The notes beneath the pieces are model-generated. The model made no database searches. It was not told where the DNA came from and saw only the letters and a program-made list of their open reading frames with translations. From NCBI GenBank assembly GCA_009746045.1, contig RPFO01000276.1, positions 33,501-97,500 of the forward strand: a stretch of 64,000 bases of DNA, read 5' to 3'. Origin of the DNA: Mesostigma viride (taxonomy: Eukaryota; Streptophyta; Mesostigmatophyceae; Mesostigmatales; Mesostigmataceae). Both the position numbers and the translations under genes were made by a program. Positions 23,501 to 33,500 of the stretch are shown piece by piece; position 1 is the stretch's first letter; the number at the start of each line of letters is the position of its first letter.

Positions 23501-26500
23501 GGTTGTACCGTGGGGGGCCACTGCATGGTTGGACAAAATGGTGGCAGGAGCGTGGATGCTCTTCCTTGTCTTGGATGGGTGTTGCTTGTCCACAGCCCAG
23601 GTGGATGCTTGAAAGTTTCTGTGGGCATCAAGACCAGGGAGTGAGCAGGGTGCAACACGGGACAGGGCCTGCGCGGACACCACAGGATGCGGGCGGCGGT
23701 GCAAGAGAAACGTTTCTGTGCGCAATGGCATCCAGAACAGCAACCTGAGCGTGCGGTGCAAGCGAAACAAGGCAAAACGTCGCTAGCGCCGTGCAAGTCC
23801 CCGCGATAACGGGGGCAGCGGCGCGCATCTCACATCCCCTTTGCAAGGAGGGGATTCAACGGCCATTAGCACGAACACGGCTCAGGGCCCGTGTGCAGGT
23901 GACATGCGGCATGCTCGGGTGACCCGGTGGCCATGGCGAAGATGGAGTGCGGATCCCAACATGCACCGATCGGGGGCTATGGGGCTAAATGAAACCCCGA
24001 GATCATGATAGCATCGCATAGAGTGTGGGTGCACCGATCGGGGGCTATGGGGCTACATGAAACCCCGAGATCATGATAGCATCACATAGAGTGTGGGTGC
24101 ACCGATCGGGGGTTATGGGGCTAAATGAAACCCCGAGATCATGATAGCATCGCATAGAGTGTGGGTGCACCGATCGGGGGCTATGGGGCTAAATGAAACC
24201 CCGAGATCATGATAGCATCACATAGAGTGTGGGTGCACCGATCGGGGGCTATGGGGCTAAATGAAACCCCGAGATCATGATAGCATCGCATAGAGTGTGG
24301 GTGCACCGATCGGGGGCTATGGGGCTAAATGAAACCCCGAGATCAGGATAGCATCGCATAGAGTGTGGGTGCACCGATCGGGGGCTATGGGGCTAAATGA
24401 AACCCCGAGATCAGGATAGCATCGCATAGAGTGTGGGTGCACCGATCGGGGGCTATGGGGCTAAATGAAACCCCGAGATCATGATAGCATCGCATAGAGT
24501 GTGGGTGCACCGATCGGGGGCTATGGGGCTAAATGAAACCCCGAGATCAGGATAGCATCGCATAGAGTGTGGGTGCACCGATCGGGGGCTATGGGGCTAA
24601 ATGAAACCCCGAGATCAGGATAGCATCGCATAGAGTGTGGGTGCACCGATCGGGGGCTATGGGGCTAAATGAAACCCCGAGATCAGGATAGCATCGCATA
24701 GAGTGTGGGTGCACCGATCGGGGGCTATGGGGCTAAATGAAACCCCGAGATCAGGATAGCATCGCATAGAGTGTGGGTGCACCGATCGGGGGCTATGGGG
24801 CTAAATGAAACCCCGAGATCATGATAGCATCGCATAGAGTGTGGGTGCACCGATCGGGGGCTATGGGGCTAAATGAAACCCCGAGATCAGGATAGCATCG
24901 CATAGAGTGTGGGTGCACCGATCGGGGGCTATGGGGCTAAATGAAACCCCGAGATCAGGATAGCATCGCATAGAGTGTGGGTGCACCGATCGGGGGCTAT
25001 GGGGCTACATGAAACCCCGAGATCATGATAGCATCGCATAGAGTGTGGGTGCACCGATCGGGGCTATGGGGCTAAATGAAACCCCGAGATCAGGATAGCA
25101 TCGCATAGAGTGTGGGTGCACCGATCGGGGGCTATGGGGCTAAATGAAACCTCGAGATCAGGATAGCATCGCATAGAGTGTGGGTGCACCGATCGGGGGC
25201 TATGGGGCTAAATGAAACCCCGAGATCATGATAGCATCGCATAGAGTGTGGGTGCACCGATCGGGGGTTATGGGGCTAAATGAAACCCCGAGATCATGAT
25301 AGCATCGCATAGAGTGTGGGTGCACCGATCGGGGGCTATGGGGCTAAATGAAACCCCGAGATCAGGATAGCATCGCATAGAGTGTGGGTGCACCGATCGG
25401 GGGCTATGGGGCTAAATGAAACCCCGAGATCATGATAGCATCGCATAGAGTGTGGGTGCACCGATCGGGGGCTATGGGGCTAAATGAAACCCCGAGATCA
25501 TGATAGCATCGCATAGAGTGTGGGTGCACCGATCGGGGGCTATGGGGCTAAATGAAACCCCGAGATCATGATAGCATCGCATAGAGTGTGGGTGCACCGA
25601 TCGGGGGCTATGGGGCTACATGAAACCCCGAGATCATGATAGCATCACATAGAGTGTGGGTGCACCGATCGGGGGTTATGGGGCTAAATGAAACCCCGAG
25701 ATCATGATAGCATCGCATAGAGTGTGGGTGCACCGATCGGGGCTATGGGGCTACATGAAACCCCGAGATCATGATAGCATCGCATAGAGTGTGGGTGCAC
25801 CGATCGGGGGCTATGGGGCTAAATGAAACCCCGAGATCATGATAGCATCGCATAGAGTGTGGGTGCACCGATCGGGGGCTATGGGGCTAAATGAAACCCC
25901 GAGATCATGATAGCATCGCATAGAGTGTGGGTGCACCGATCGGGGGCTATGGGGCTAAATGAAACCCCGAGATCAGGATAGCATCACATAGAGTGTGGGT
26001 GCACCGATCGGGGGCTATGGGGCTACATGAAACCCCGAGATCATGATAGCATCGCATAGAGTGTGGGTGCACCGATCGGGGCTATGGGGCTAAATGAAAC
26101 CCCGAGATCAGGATAGCATCGCATAGAGTGTGGGTGCACCGATCGGGGGCTATGGGGCTAAATGAAACCCCGAGATCAGGATAGCATCGCATAGAGTGTG
26201 GGTGCACCGATCGGGGGCTATGGGGCTAAATGAAACCCCGAGATCATGATAGCATCGCATAGAGTGTGGGTGCACCGATCGGGGGCTATGGGGCTACATG
26301 AAACCCCGAGATCAGGATAGCATCGCATGCCTTGGTCCAATTGTTCCCACCCCATGCACCGCATTCCTGCCGCGGCTCCTCCGTGTACCTCCCTTGCAAC
26401 CTGCGCACTGTGAGAGGCGACTGCCACCACAGGGGATGTTCCGTTGTCGGCGATGGGTGCCGAACATGAAGCATGTGCATGCGCTTCGTTTCTGTGCATG

Positions 26501-28833
26501 CACCCATCGCCTGCATGCTAACTACGCCTCCTTTTGATTTTCCAAGGCCCGCCCAGCAGGCTTGTCTGGTCATCCGTGGCTGGCTGTAGATCACCGACTT
26601 GGTTGCTGGCTTGCTGCTGCTATTTGTGGTCATTTTCTGCTGCCCCTGCCTGCGTGGTGCGTGCGCATCAGTGACATCGTCTACCTAGCCAAGGACAAGG
26701 CCTACTCGCGTCTGCCCATGGAGGACATCACCGTCAGCAAGGTAGGGGGGGGGGGGGGGGCATCACAGTCAGCGAGGTAGGTGGGGAAGGACATCACGGT
26801 CAGCAAGGTACGGGGGGGGGGGGGGCCATCACGGTCAGCAAGGCAGGGGGGGAGGACATCATAGTCAGCACGGTGGGGGGGGAGGACATCACGGTCAGCA
26901 AGGTACGAGGGGGGAGGGCATCACGGTCAGCAAGGTAGGGGGGGGGAGACATCACGGTCAGCAAGGTAAGGGGGGGGGGCATCAAGGTCAGCAAGGTGGG
27001 GGGGAGGGGGCAGTGACGCTGCTCAGGCAACTGCTTGGCCACTAGGCTTCACCATTTTTCTGGCACAAAACATTGCTGCGAGCAACATGGGTCTGCGTCG
27101 CTCGGTGGTACTGGCAGCTGTGGTGGGTGAATCTGCAAGGGTCAGCAGCCACCCTGTGAAGCGGACTCTATTTACATGATGGGCTTCACAGGCTGACCGC
27201 TGGGACAACTGGACCAGCGCTGTCCTTTGCTGGTTCCTCAGCTACTGAGCAAGCGACCTCCCGGCCGCCACGCATCAACCAAGTCTGTCTCTGGCCACTT
27301 GGCTGGCCAGTTTTCCAGCCACGCACGACATGACAACCAGGCACGATGCTCACTCCTTTCACCTGCTGACTCATGGCAGAGGATCGCTGGTCGGCTGCCC
27401 TTGGCTGGCTCTCCTTCCCCCCCGCCCCTTTTCACATTGTTTCCCTTTTCCTTGTCATACCATGCCTTGCACTCTGAGGCACGGCCTTTTAAACAGCAAT
27501 CCTATGGCAGACACTCCTGCAATGCTATGCCCATGGCTGCAGGAAAGGGGAGGGAACCTCCAGGGGGGGGAGTGGGAAAGCAGGAACAAGGGGGCAGGCA
27601 AGTGCATATAGCTTGTTATAGTTCGGCGGAGGGAAGGAATGAACTTGGGAACGAAGGGGGCGGGGAGGGACAGATTCCTCATCCGTGACATGTGATGTAG
27701 CATATGACATCATGCGGCAGCAACCTTGACTTGTGCATTCTGGTCCCAACACACGCAGGCACTCTCGTACTGTCAAGAAGGCTACCAAGGCCCGGGCGGC
27801 ATCGCCCACGTCCGGTGCCACATGTGCACGCGAAACGACACGATGCAATCCGTGGTGGACCGCCTTGCGATGAATGGTGCGTGGAAGACGCTGCTTGGGT
27901 GGCGATGCATGGTGTGCGGCGTACCCGAGGTGGGTGCGGAGGCACGGGCTGACTGCTCCAAGGCCAGCAACTTGACAGCAGACGGCGGAATCACGGACGT
28001 CCTCTCATAATGTTTTTATATTCTCTGGCTCTTAACCGTCCTTGCCGCACAATACAAGGCACTTGTAGTACAAGGCTTGAAGCCTTGTACGGTGGAATGT
28101 TGGTTACGAAGGATGGGGCGGTATGCAGCTCTAGCTCCTGCTTGTGGTGACATCAGCGTCACCAGCAGTGCCTTGCTGATGCCATAACATATGCGCAGTC
28201 CTAACGTACAGCTTGTGATCTGAAAGCGAGTCATGACAGCTTGAAAATTCGCCTTTGGTGTGCCCATAGCATGCTTCGCGGAGGAGAGCTTGTCATGCCC
28301 TACAGCATGGTGCCATGGTCCCACAATACAAACATTAGTTTGCGTTGTGGTCGTAACACCATCCTAACCATGCAGCTGATGTGAAACTGGGGAGTGGACG
28401 ACACCGGTGCTGCGTTACGATGCAGGTGTTGGCCGTCTAATATGTGTCGAAGCCGGCAGTCGCCGCTTGGAAGGCATCATCTCCCAAAAGGATGTGATGC
28501 GTTATCTGATCGGCTATCCTAGTGAGCCAAGGTGAGCCGTGTTCCCTCTCTATCTCACCCGAGGTCTTGCGTCGATGAGCACGCAGGAGGAATATGGTTG
28601 TGTATTGTGTGGTTCCCCTCATTCTTTCTGTATGTTTTGATGGCCGGTGGGGCGGGGATGATTCTTCTCTCCCGCTGTAGTGACCGAGGTTGTTGCGCAA
28701 TTAGAACAGGCTCACTAGTGACGGTGGTGATGAAGTTGCTTTACTATGCTGTTCTGTACTGGGCAAAGTCGTCTGATGAATAAGTGGCATAGCTGTAAAA
28801 AGCATGTTTTAATTTCTTTCTCAACGTAGGTAG
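8559..28833 (+). CDS. SNF4: SnRK1 (AMPK/SNF1-related kinase) beta-gamma subunit with CBM48 and CBS domains
   Basis: Exons: 8559-8674, 8858-8936, 9081-10091, 10432-10491, 10761-10850, 11249-11347, 12055-12193, 12683-12775, 22008-22070, 22798-22861, 26672-26741, 27759-27876, 28426-28531, then 28830 into a stop at 28831-28833. All phases agree and give about 703 residues. The ATG at 8559 is the first in frame with the domain. Residues about 18-98 are a CBM48 glycogen/starch-binding module (LCGSFTRW, GYHQYKFIVDGEW, then LNNWVLI) that keeps the usual sugar-contacting W, K, W and N. Residues about 115-305 are very Gln-rich. About 365-703 are CBS repeats: TAFELLPESGK, VKSAPLWDS, GHTIAEWRESQ, SALPVVDDAGALVD, AKDKAYSRLPMED and RLICVEAGSRRLEGIIS. 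This is the plant KIN-beta-gamma layout, the regulatory partner of the SnRK1 kinase, which senses energy state. Arabidopsis SNF4 is about 490 residues; the extra length is the Gln linker. The last splice is uncertain: an alternative acceptor 4 bp on would add a short tail. Confidence 0.93.
9229..9773 (+). repeat. CAG/CAA-rich coding tract (poly-Gln linker)
   Basis: Within exon 3 of the SnRK1 beta-gamma gene, three clusters of CAG/CAA codons (near 9229-9270, 9290-9380 and 9620-9760) encode Gln runs broken by Leu, Arg and Met. The frame stays open and joins the CBM48 module to the CBS part, so it is a translated low-complexity linker, not an intron. Confidence 0.9.
11527..11915. mobile_element. 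MITE-like insertion rich in ACGTAA motifs, in intron 6 of the SnRK1 beta-gamma gene
   Basis: This AT-richer block stands out inside a GC-rich intron. Both edges carry many copies of ACGTAA/TTACGT in opposite orientation: GGTTTACGTAAACGTAAAGG at the left, and AGCGTAACGTAAAACCACG at the right. That resembles terminal inverted repeats with internal subrepeats. I did not find a clean target duplication, so the boundaries are approximate. Confidence 0.5.
12840..20956. repeat. 59-bp minisatellite, about 137 copies (8.1 kb), in intron 8 of the SnRK1 beta-gamma gene
   Basis: The unit is 59 bp and includes TGTCTGGGTTGCTCCCACCA, CCCTTGCCGCGATGGC and TTTGTGCAGCGATATATCG. Variants differ at a few fixed places (CTCCCACC, CTCCAACC, CTGCCACC or CTTCAACC; TTTATG, TTTGTG or GATTATG). 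Six copies carry a 7-bp insertion and a few are 58 bp. Since 59 is not a multiple of three and no unit has a stop in the plus frames, all three plus frames are open for kilobases. The array lies between the donor at 12776 and the acceptor at 22007 of a 9.2-kb intron whose flanking exons join in phase 1. Confidence 0.98.
21668..21775. repeat. 25-bp tandem repeat, about 4 copies
   Basis: Four near copies of a 25-bp unit (CATGTTTTGGTTCAGGCTTT followed by a short T/A/C run) lie downstream of the 59-bp array in the same intron. Small and imperfect; no function inferred. Confidence 0.8.
23190..23450. repeat. 39-bp tandem repeat, about 6.5 copies, in intron 10 of the SnRK1 beta-gamma gene
   Basis: The unit is 39 bp: GCTGCGTGAACGCTGCGTGA followed by CCCAGAGCGATGGACACAG. 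Copies vary at one or two bases and one copy is shortened. It contains an internal duplication of GCTGCGTGA. Confidence 0.92.
23962..26325. repeat. 68-bp minisatellite, about 35 copies, in intron 10 of the SnRK1 beta-gamma gene
   Basis: The unit is 68 bp, running GTGGGTGCACCGATCGGGGG, CTATGGGGCTAAATGAAA, CCCCGAGATCATGATAGC, ATCGCATAGAGT. Copies are very uniform, with a few recurring alternatives (GATCATGAT or GATCAGGAT, GCTAAATG or GCTACATG, CATCGC or CATCAC). Each unit can form a stem between GATC-GGGG and CCCCGAGATC. Stops occur in every frame, so unlike the 59-bp array it makes no long ORF. Confidence 0.97.
26742..27012 (+). repeat. Tandem copies of an exon end plus its 5' splice site
   Basis: Exon 11 of the SnRK1 beta-gamma gene ends GACATCACCGTCAGCAAG and is followed by GTAGGG. 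Directly after it come about eight imperfect copies of ACATCACGGTCAGCAAG, each followed by a donor-like sequence (GTAGGT, GTACGG, GCAGGG, GTGGGG, GTACGA, GTAGGG, GTAAGG, GTGGGG) and a G run. The first donor is chosen because it keeps phase with exon 12. Confidence 0.9.
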
Positions 28834-28891
28834 TCTGTCCCCCGCTGGTATTTCCAGCCCAACATGGATTACTGCCGCATCAAGAAGGAGG

Positions 28892-28896
28892 TGTAA
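28892..28896 (+). terminator. TGTAA poly(A) signal candidate for the SnRK1 beta-gamma gene
   Basis: TGTAA lies about 60 bp after the predicted stop. UGUAA is the common green-algal polyadenylation signal. A second TGTAA lies just upstream at about 28793, inside the last intron. Confidence 0.45.
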
Positions 28897-29351
28897 GATT
28901 GGATTGGTCGATAGGTTTTCTAAGGTTTGAATACTGTCGGTACGGCCAATATGTTGTTTCTTGATTAGAAAAGAAGTATAGCATTGGCTTCAAATGGGCT
29001 TTTGCCATAGTTGCTTTCAACCCACCACATTCTCCCACCATATTCTCGTCCTGATAAAACCCCTTTTGGGGTATTTTCCATCGATTTTATTGCGATTGCG
29101 AATTCCATGCAGGTCGTAATCAAAATATTCCGCATTCCTTGCATACTGGGCCGGCATTCTTGTGTCGGCATCCTGGTGCCTGAGCGTGCTGATGCCTATC
29201 GTGGAGTAGTAAGGTTCAATTCCCCAAGAGTATGGGTGGTTATTGTATATAATATATTCATTGTCTCACTCGATATTTTAATAGAAATCTTGAGTGATGT
29301 CACCATTCAGTTGGCGTTGGTTAGGGCATTGCGACCCTTGTTTACCTCGCC
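28897..29351. other. AT-rich intergenic sequence, no gene seen
   Basis: The ORFs here (for example plus 29011-29367) have no recognisable motif and unlike codon use. I see nothing that I can support as a gene, RNA or repeat. Confidence 0.4.
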
Positions 29352-29545
29352 GACCCCAATTACGTAGAGGGTTAAATATAGCTCTAGATGGTGGTAGCAA
29401 GGGAGAGTGTGTGATGCGCGCCGCCACGTCCTCCCCAATTACGTAGAGGGTTATAATATAGAGAAGATGGTAGCCAGGGAGAGTGTGTGATGCGCGCCAC
29501 ATCCTCCCCAATTATGTAGTAGAGGGTTTTATATAGAGAAGCTAA
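29352..29545. repeat. Imperfect tandem repeat of about 75-80 bp, 2.5 copies
   Basis: CCCCAATTACGTAGAGGGTT followed by AT-rich sequence, GATGGTAGCAAGGGAGAG and TGTGTGATGCGCGCC occurs twice, with a third partial copy. A diverged single copy of the same sequence is found at about 40030-40100. Confidence 0.75.
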
Positions 29546-29561
29546 ACCCTAACCCTAAACA
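29545..29561 (+). repeat. Short interstitial telomere-like tract (CCCTAAA type)
   Basis: The sequence reads TAAACCCTAACCCTAAAC, about two and a half plant-type telomere units, one of them a 6-mer variant. It ends exactly where a retroelement RT fragment begins. It is short, so chance cannot be fully ruled out. Confidence 0.5.
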
Positions 29562-31127
29562 GGCGACCCCCTTGGCCCCTTTTAGCTGTCGGCCCTGCTG
29601 CACCAAGTCCTCCGAGGTGTCCACGCGGCACACCCGGATGTCGTGCTCCTCCCCTATATATGGACAGTATCCATGCCCTCGGCCCAGCCGACGCGGTGGT
29701 TGCCGCCCAGGCAGCCCTCGAAGTGGCCATGGCAGCCATCAACCTTCAGCTCACCCTCCCCAAGTGTGCAGTCTTTTCGCCTGAAGGGGACATGCTCGAT
29801 CTGGCTTCCCTGCAGCTATCGCAGGGGCTTTGGAGCGGGCGCGTGTTTTCTCGTGCCTGGGCGTCCCTGCGGGTGATCCTGACTGTGTCGAAGCAGAGCT
29901 CCGGGCCACCGTGGAACAACGCACCCATGTCCTCGAGACTTGGGCACGCCTCAACGACTGGCCCCAGACCTAAAGGGCTCCTCTGGTTTTGCGCTCACCC
30001 GCGCCCGGGTGGTTCATGCGCTGGCTCTGCATGTGGCGCTCCCTCCCACTTGGTGCGGCTTGCCGCGGAGGGCCAGGACGAGTGCATACAGGCCGCCTTA
30101 ATTGCAGACGCTCCGATCCGCGACCCCAGCCTGCCAGCTCACTTCATGCGCTTGGACACCCTCCCCTGCCGCATAGGCGCCGGTGTGAGCTAACCAGTGC
30201 TCATTTTAGATGTTTTTGCACAGCCGTCCCTGCCCCGGTTACAAATCGCAGTTCTAAGCTGAATGGGGGCCAAGGACAGCCGCCAGGTTCCCGGCGCCTG
30301 GCTTGATATAGCTGAGGGGACCCAATTAGGGCCCCTGGAACAGATCGCCGGGATTTTCTTTTAAAAATTCTAGTTGACGCTGGAGCTTTCTGTCAGAAAG
30401 TGTTTTTGAGGGTCAGTTTGCCTCGCGCCCGCCATGCACAAATTTTGGGTGTCAGCTTCAAACGTTGTTCATCTTACAAGAAGGTGCAGTGAACTCACTG
30501 AACTGTCTAGCGCTCAAGTAATACTAGCTTGTCAACGGCCTACAGACTACATACCGACCTATAAGCACAGTTTCCCAGCGCCCCGGCAATTATATGGCCT
30601 GCCGGCTCGCCGGCCCCGCCCCGGCAACTTTTCCGGCCTGCTGGGGCCGGCACCCCGCCGCTGAGGATCCCCGGCGGGCCAGCATGCGCTAAAATGAGCA
30701 CTGGGGCTAACCCGCGCCACCCGCCTGACCCCCGCCGCCTTCCTTGGCCATCCATTGCTCAGGCCTGGGCGGAGATTCGCCGTTTGCATGGTCCCGGGTT
30801 CACAGTGCGGTCAGCACCACTGATTCATCCCCGCCCGACTGGTCACCAGGCATCCCCCTTCCCCTTTGTCTACGCCCAAGCAAGCTGACCCCACCCTCGT
30901 GAGACGTAGGTGCAGGCTGTGCATGCAGGATTCTGACAGCCCGGGATCCAGCAGGCCTGCGAGTCTGCGACCTCACGTCCGCCCCACCCAGGCCGTCCAC
31001 CCGGTCGCCTGCCCCGCCGGGGCAGTCCGGCATGTCTAATGTCCTCAGTCCCAGTGTCTTCCCTGCCTGCGTTCTTGAAAAACAACAAAAGACCTACACG
31101 GGTATACTACACTCATGCCGACTGGAT

Positions 31128-31321
31128 AGTCATAGTGGTGTGCAGGTGCACTTTGTGCACCCTGAGCAGGTGTAGTTTACACCCTACCCTTGCAGGAAGT
31201 AGCCCAGAGTAGACCTGTCTATTAAAAGCGAAATGCCCCTTCTCAGGGATATGTGCTACATATACCCCCAACGGAGTTATGTTCCAATTCAATTCAATTC
31301 GATTCAATTCAATTCAATTCA
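31128..31321 (+). mobile_element. Short retroposon (SINE-like) with (AATTC)n tail and 13-bp target duplication
   Basis: The host ORF2 copy reads ATGCCGACTGGAT at 31115-31127 and again at 31322-31334, where the intact copy near 505-517 has it only once (GTGCCGACTGGAT). Between them lie about 194 bp ending in GGAGTTATGTTCC and an (AATTC)n tract. A long target duplication plus a simple-sequence tail is the mark of target-primed retroposition. The body (GTGTAGTTTACACCCTACCC, then GGAAGTAGCCCAGA, then CCCCTTCTCAGGGATAT) recurs at about 32214, 39480, 44740 and 48940; only the 3'-end part recurs at about 40190 and 51050. Confidence 0.85.
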
Positions 31322-32213
31322 ATGCCGACTGGATGGGTCTGCAGACGAGCTTGAACGAATCATGTCACTGAGGGGCGGGCTTGGCTTCACTTTGTTTCCC
31401 TCCAGAGGGGAGCGCGTGGGGTTCGCAATCCTCCGCGCCCTGCCCGTGAACCCTTTGTTCACGCTGGTTCCGGCCGGCCGGCCCTTTACGCCCTCGCCAT
31501 TCGCCACTGAGCTGTTATTTCTCCCGCAACTCCTCTCGTCACCGCGGGCCGGCGCGCCATGTGTGGCAGCTGCGGACTTGCTCTCGATACTACTGGGACG
31601 CACTACATCACGTGCCTGGGTGGCCTGGCAGCAGAACCAGAACTGGTTCCTCAGCTATCTCCATACCGCTCTCCTCCGTGTGGTGTGTGCCTTGGACATA
31701 GGCCGGTCTTTCCCCGCTCCAGCCGATCAAGTGCGATCGAGGACGCGGATGGGGCCGCCCTCTATTCACCCAACCAATCACTGCCCTGACATCACCGTGC
31801 TCGACTACGATGGGCAGGGCTGCCACCTGTTTATCGATATGTCAGTCTCCTTGGCACGATTGCTATACTCCGGTCGCCACATCCACCAGACAGCTGTGGA
31901 TGCCGGCGCTGCTGCCGCTGTGGCTGCTGGGTGACAAGTTTGCCTCCTACAGTAATGTGGGGCGCCGCCGGGTCATCCCCTTTGCATGTCCTTGATGAGT
32001 TCCGGGCCATGGAGGGCCCTGCACTACAAAATTTAGCCATGCTGTGCCTATGCAGAGAGACGCTCTCTGTTGAGAAGCCATGCCGGCCCTAGCTCTTGTA
32101 TAGCCATGATGATCTTCCCCCCCGGCATGACAGGCTCCCCCTTATTAGCTGGGCATAGCTTTTATTTTTTTTTGTTGTCTCTTTGATAGCTTGATACAGT
32201 AGATCATGGGGGT

Positions 32214-32480
32214 GCAGGTGCCCTGGCACACCTAGAGCAAGTGTAGCTTACATTCCCACCCTTGCAGGAAGTAGCCCAGAATGTATTAAAAGCCATATGC
32301 CCCTTCTCAGGGATATTAATTAATTAATTAATTAATTAGAAACATTGCTCCGTTGGAAGTATCTGTAGCACATATCCCTGAGAAGGGGCTTATGGCTTTT
32401 AATACATTCTGGGCTACTTCATGCAAGGATGGGAATGTAAGCTACCCTTGCTCGATCTAGGTGCACCAAGGCAACTGCAC
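32214..32480. repeat. Inverted repeat of the retroposon 3' module
   Basis: The left arm (about 32214-32318) reads through CCCTTGCAGGAAGTAGCCCA, AATGTATTAAAAGCCATATG and CCCCTTCTCAGGGATAT. The right arm (about 32370-32480) is its reverse complement with some changes. The centre is (TTAA)n plus about 40 bp. The two arms could fold into a long hairpin. Confidence 0.85.
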
Positions 32481-32739
32481 CCTCATGATGTATCGCGCTA
32501 TGCCCAGCTAAGGGGGAGCTCGTGCCATGTGGGGGAAGATCTTCATGGCTATATACAAGAGCTATGGCATGGCTTCTCAGCAGGGAGTGACTCCCTCAAT
32601 GGGCACGGCATGATAAAGTAAAGCTAGGCATCATCTGGAGGGTGGCTCAACATAGGCACACATGTACATGACTAAAAATGCTAGGCCTCAGCTGGTATAG
32701 TGCCTGTAGTAGGCGGGCATGTACAAGGCCACTGTCTAA

Positions 32740-33500
32740 CTATTCTACACTACGGCTGCTGTATTCCCCTAGGCTGGGGCAGTTCTGGAGTCGCTGGGGC
32801 CGCGGTGGTCGAGGGGGTCGCGTGCCACGGCTTGTGGCGGCCACTGACGTAGCTAGATGGCCGCCCCCTTCCAGTTCACCGGCTGGCCCGCCTTCAATGG
32901 TCTGCCGGAGCTGGAGGTAGGTCGGCCCGATAGCTCCCGTTGCTGTTGTTGCTGCCGGCGCCAGGGTCAAGTCGTCGGCAAGGGTGAAGGGAGTCTTCTC
33001 GAGCCGCTTGCGGCGTCTGAGAAACGAAATCTTGTCCGCTGGGCCGTCTCAAAGATGAGAAGAAGCGGAGGCGCCCCGGCCTTAGCCCGCGCGCGGGGGA
33101 GGCGGTGGGCGGTCAGCTTAATCTCACCAAGGAGGCCCATGCGTGCAAGGATTTTGCTCTCAAGGCGCACGTGCAAGCTTCTCGGAATTCTCACCTTCCA
33201 GCTCCATGGCGAAGTTCTTGGGTATGGCGTTGAGGCTGCGCTTGGCGAGCTCGGCCTCCTCGCGGAGGTCAAGCGTCTGCCGCTGGAGCTGGGCTGCGAC
33301 GGCGGAGGTGGTGGAGGTGGTATGTCCGCCCAGGTCGTGATCAGGATCGAGGAGCATCGCCGGCCAGGCCAGCAGGGGCTGGCTTGGCGGCAATGTCCTT
33401 CACCGCCTGGGCGGTGAGGCCTGCGGTGTTCTGCAGGACCTCGATAGCGATGGCATTGTCCTTAAGACGCTGGTCGATGTCGCGGAGCTGGGCGGTATAT
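32740..33500 (-). pseudogene. L1-type ORF1 pseudogene fragment
   Basis: On the minus strand frames join to give a coiled-coil-like part (QAVKDIAAKPAPAG, QRQTLDLREEAELAKRS), then GLLGEIKLTAHRLPRARAKA, a decayed RRM-like part, and a C-terminal PTYLQLRQTIEGGPAG. It is close to the plus-strand copy at 43400-44445. Stops and frameshifts show that it is inactive. Confidence 0.75.

Noticed and set aside
23962-26325. CRISPR-like regular array
   Set aside because: There are no unique spacers; the whole 68-bp unit repeats. The context is a eukaryotic intron.
28834-28897. An extra terminal coding exon ending in RWYFQPNMDYCRIKKEV and a stop
   Set aside because: It reads well, but its frame cannot be joined to exon 13 by any nearby donor and acceptor without passing the TAG at 28831. 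Left as an alternative only.
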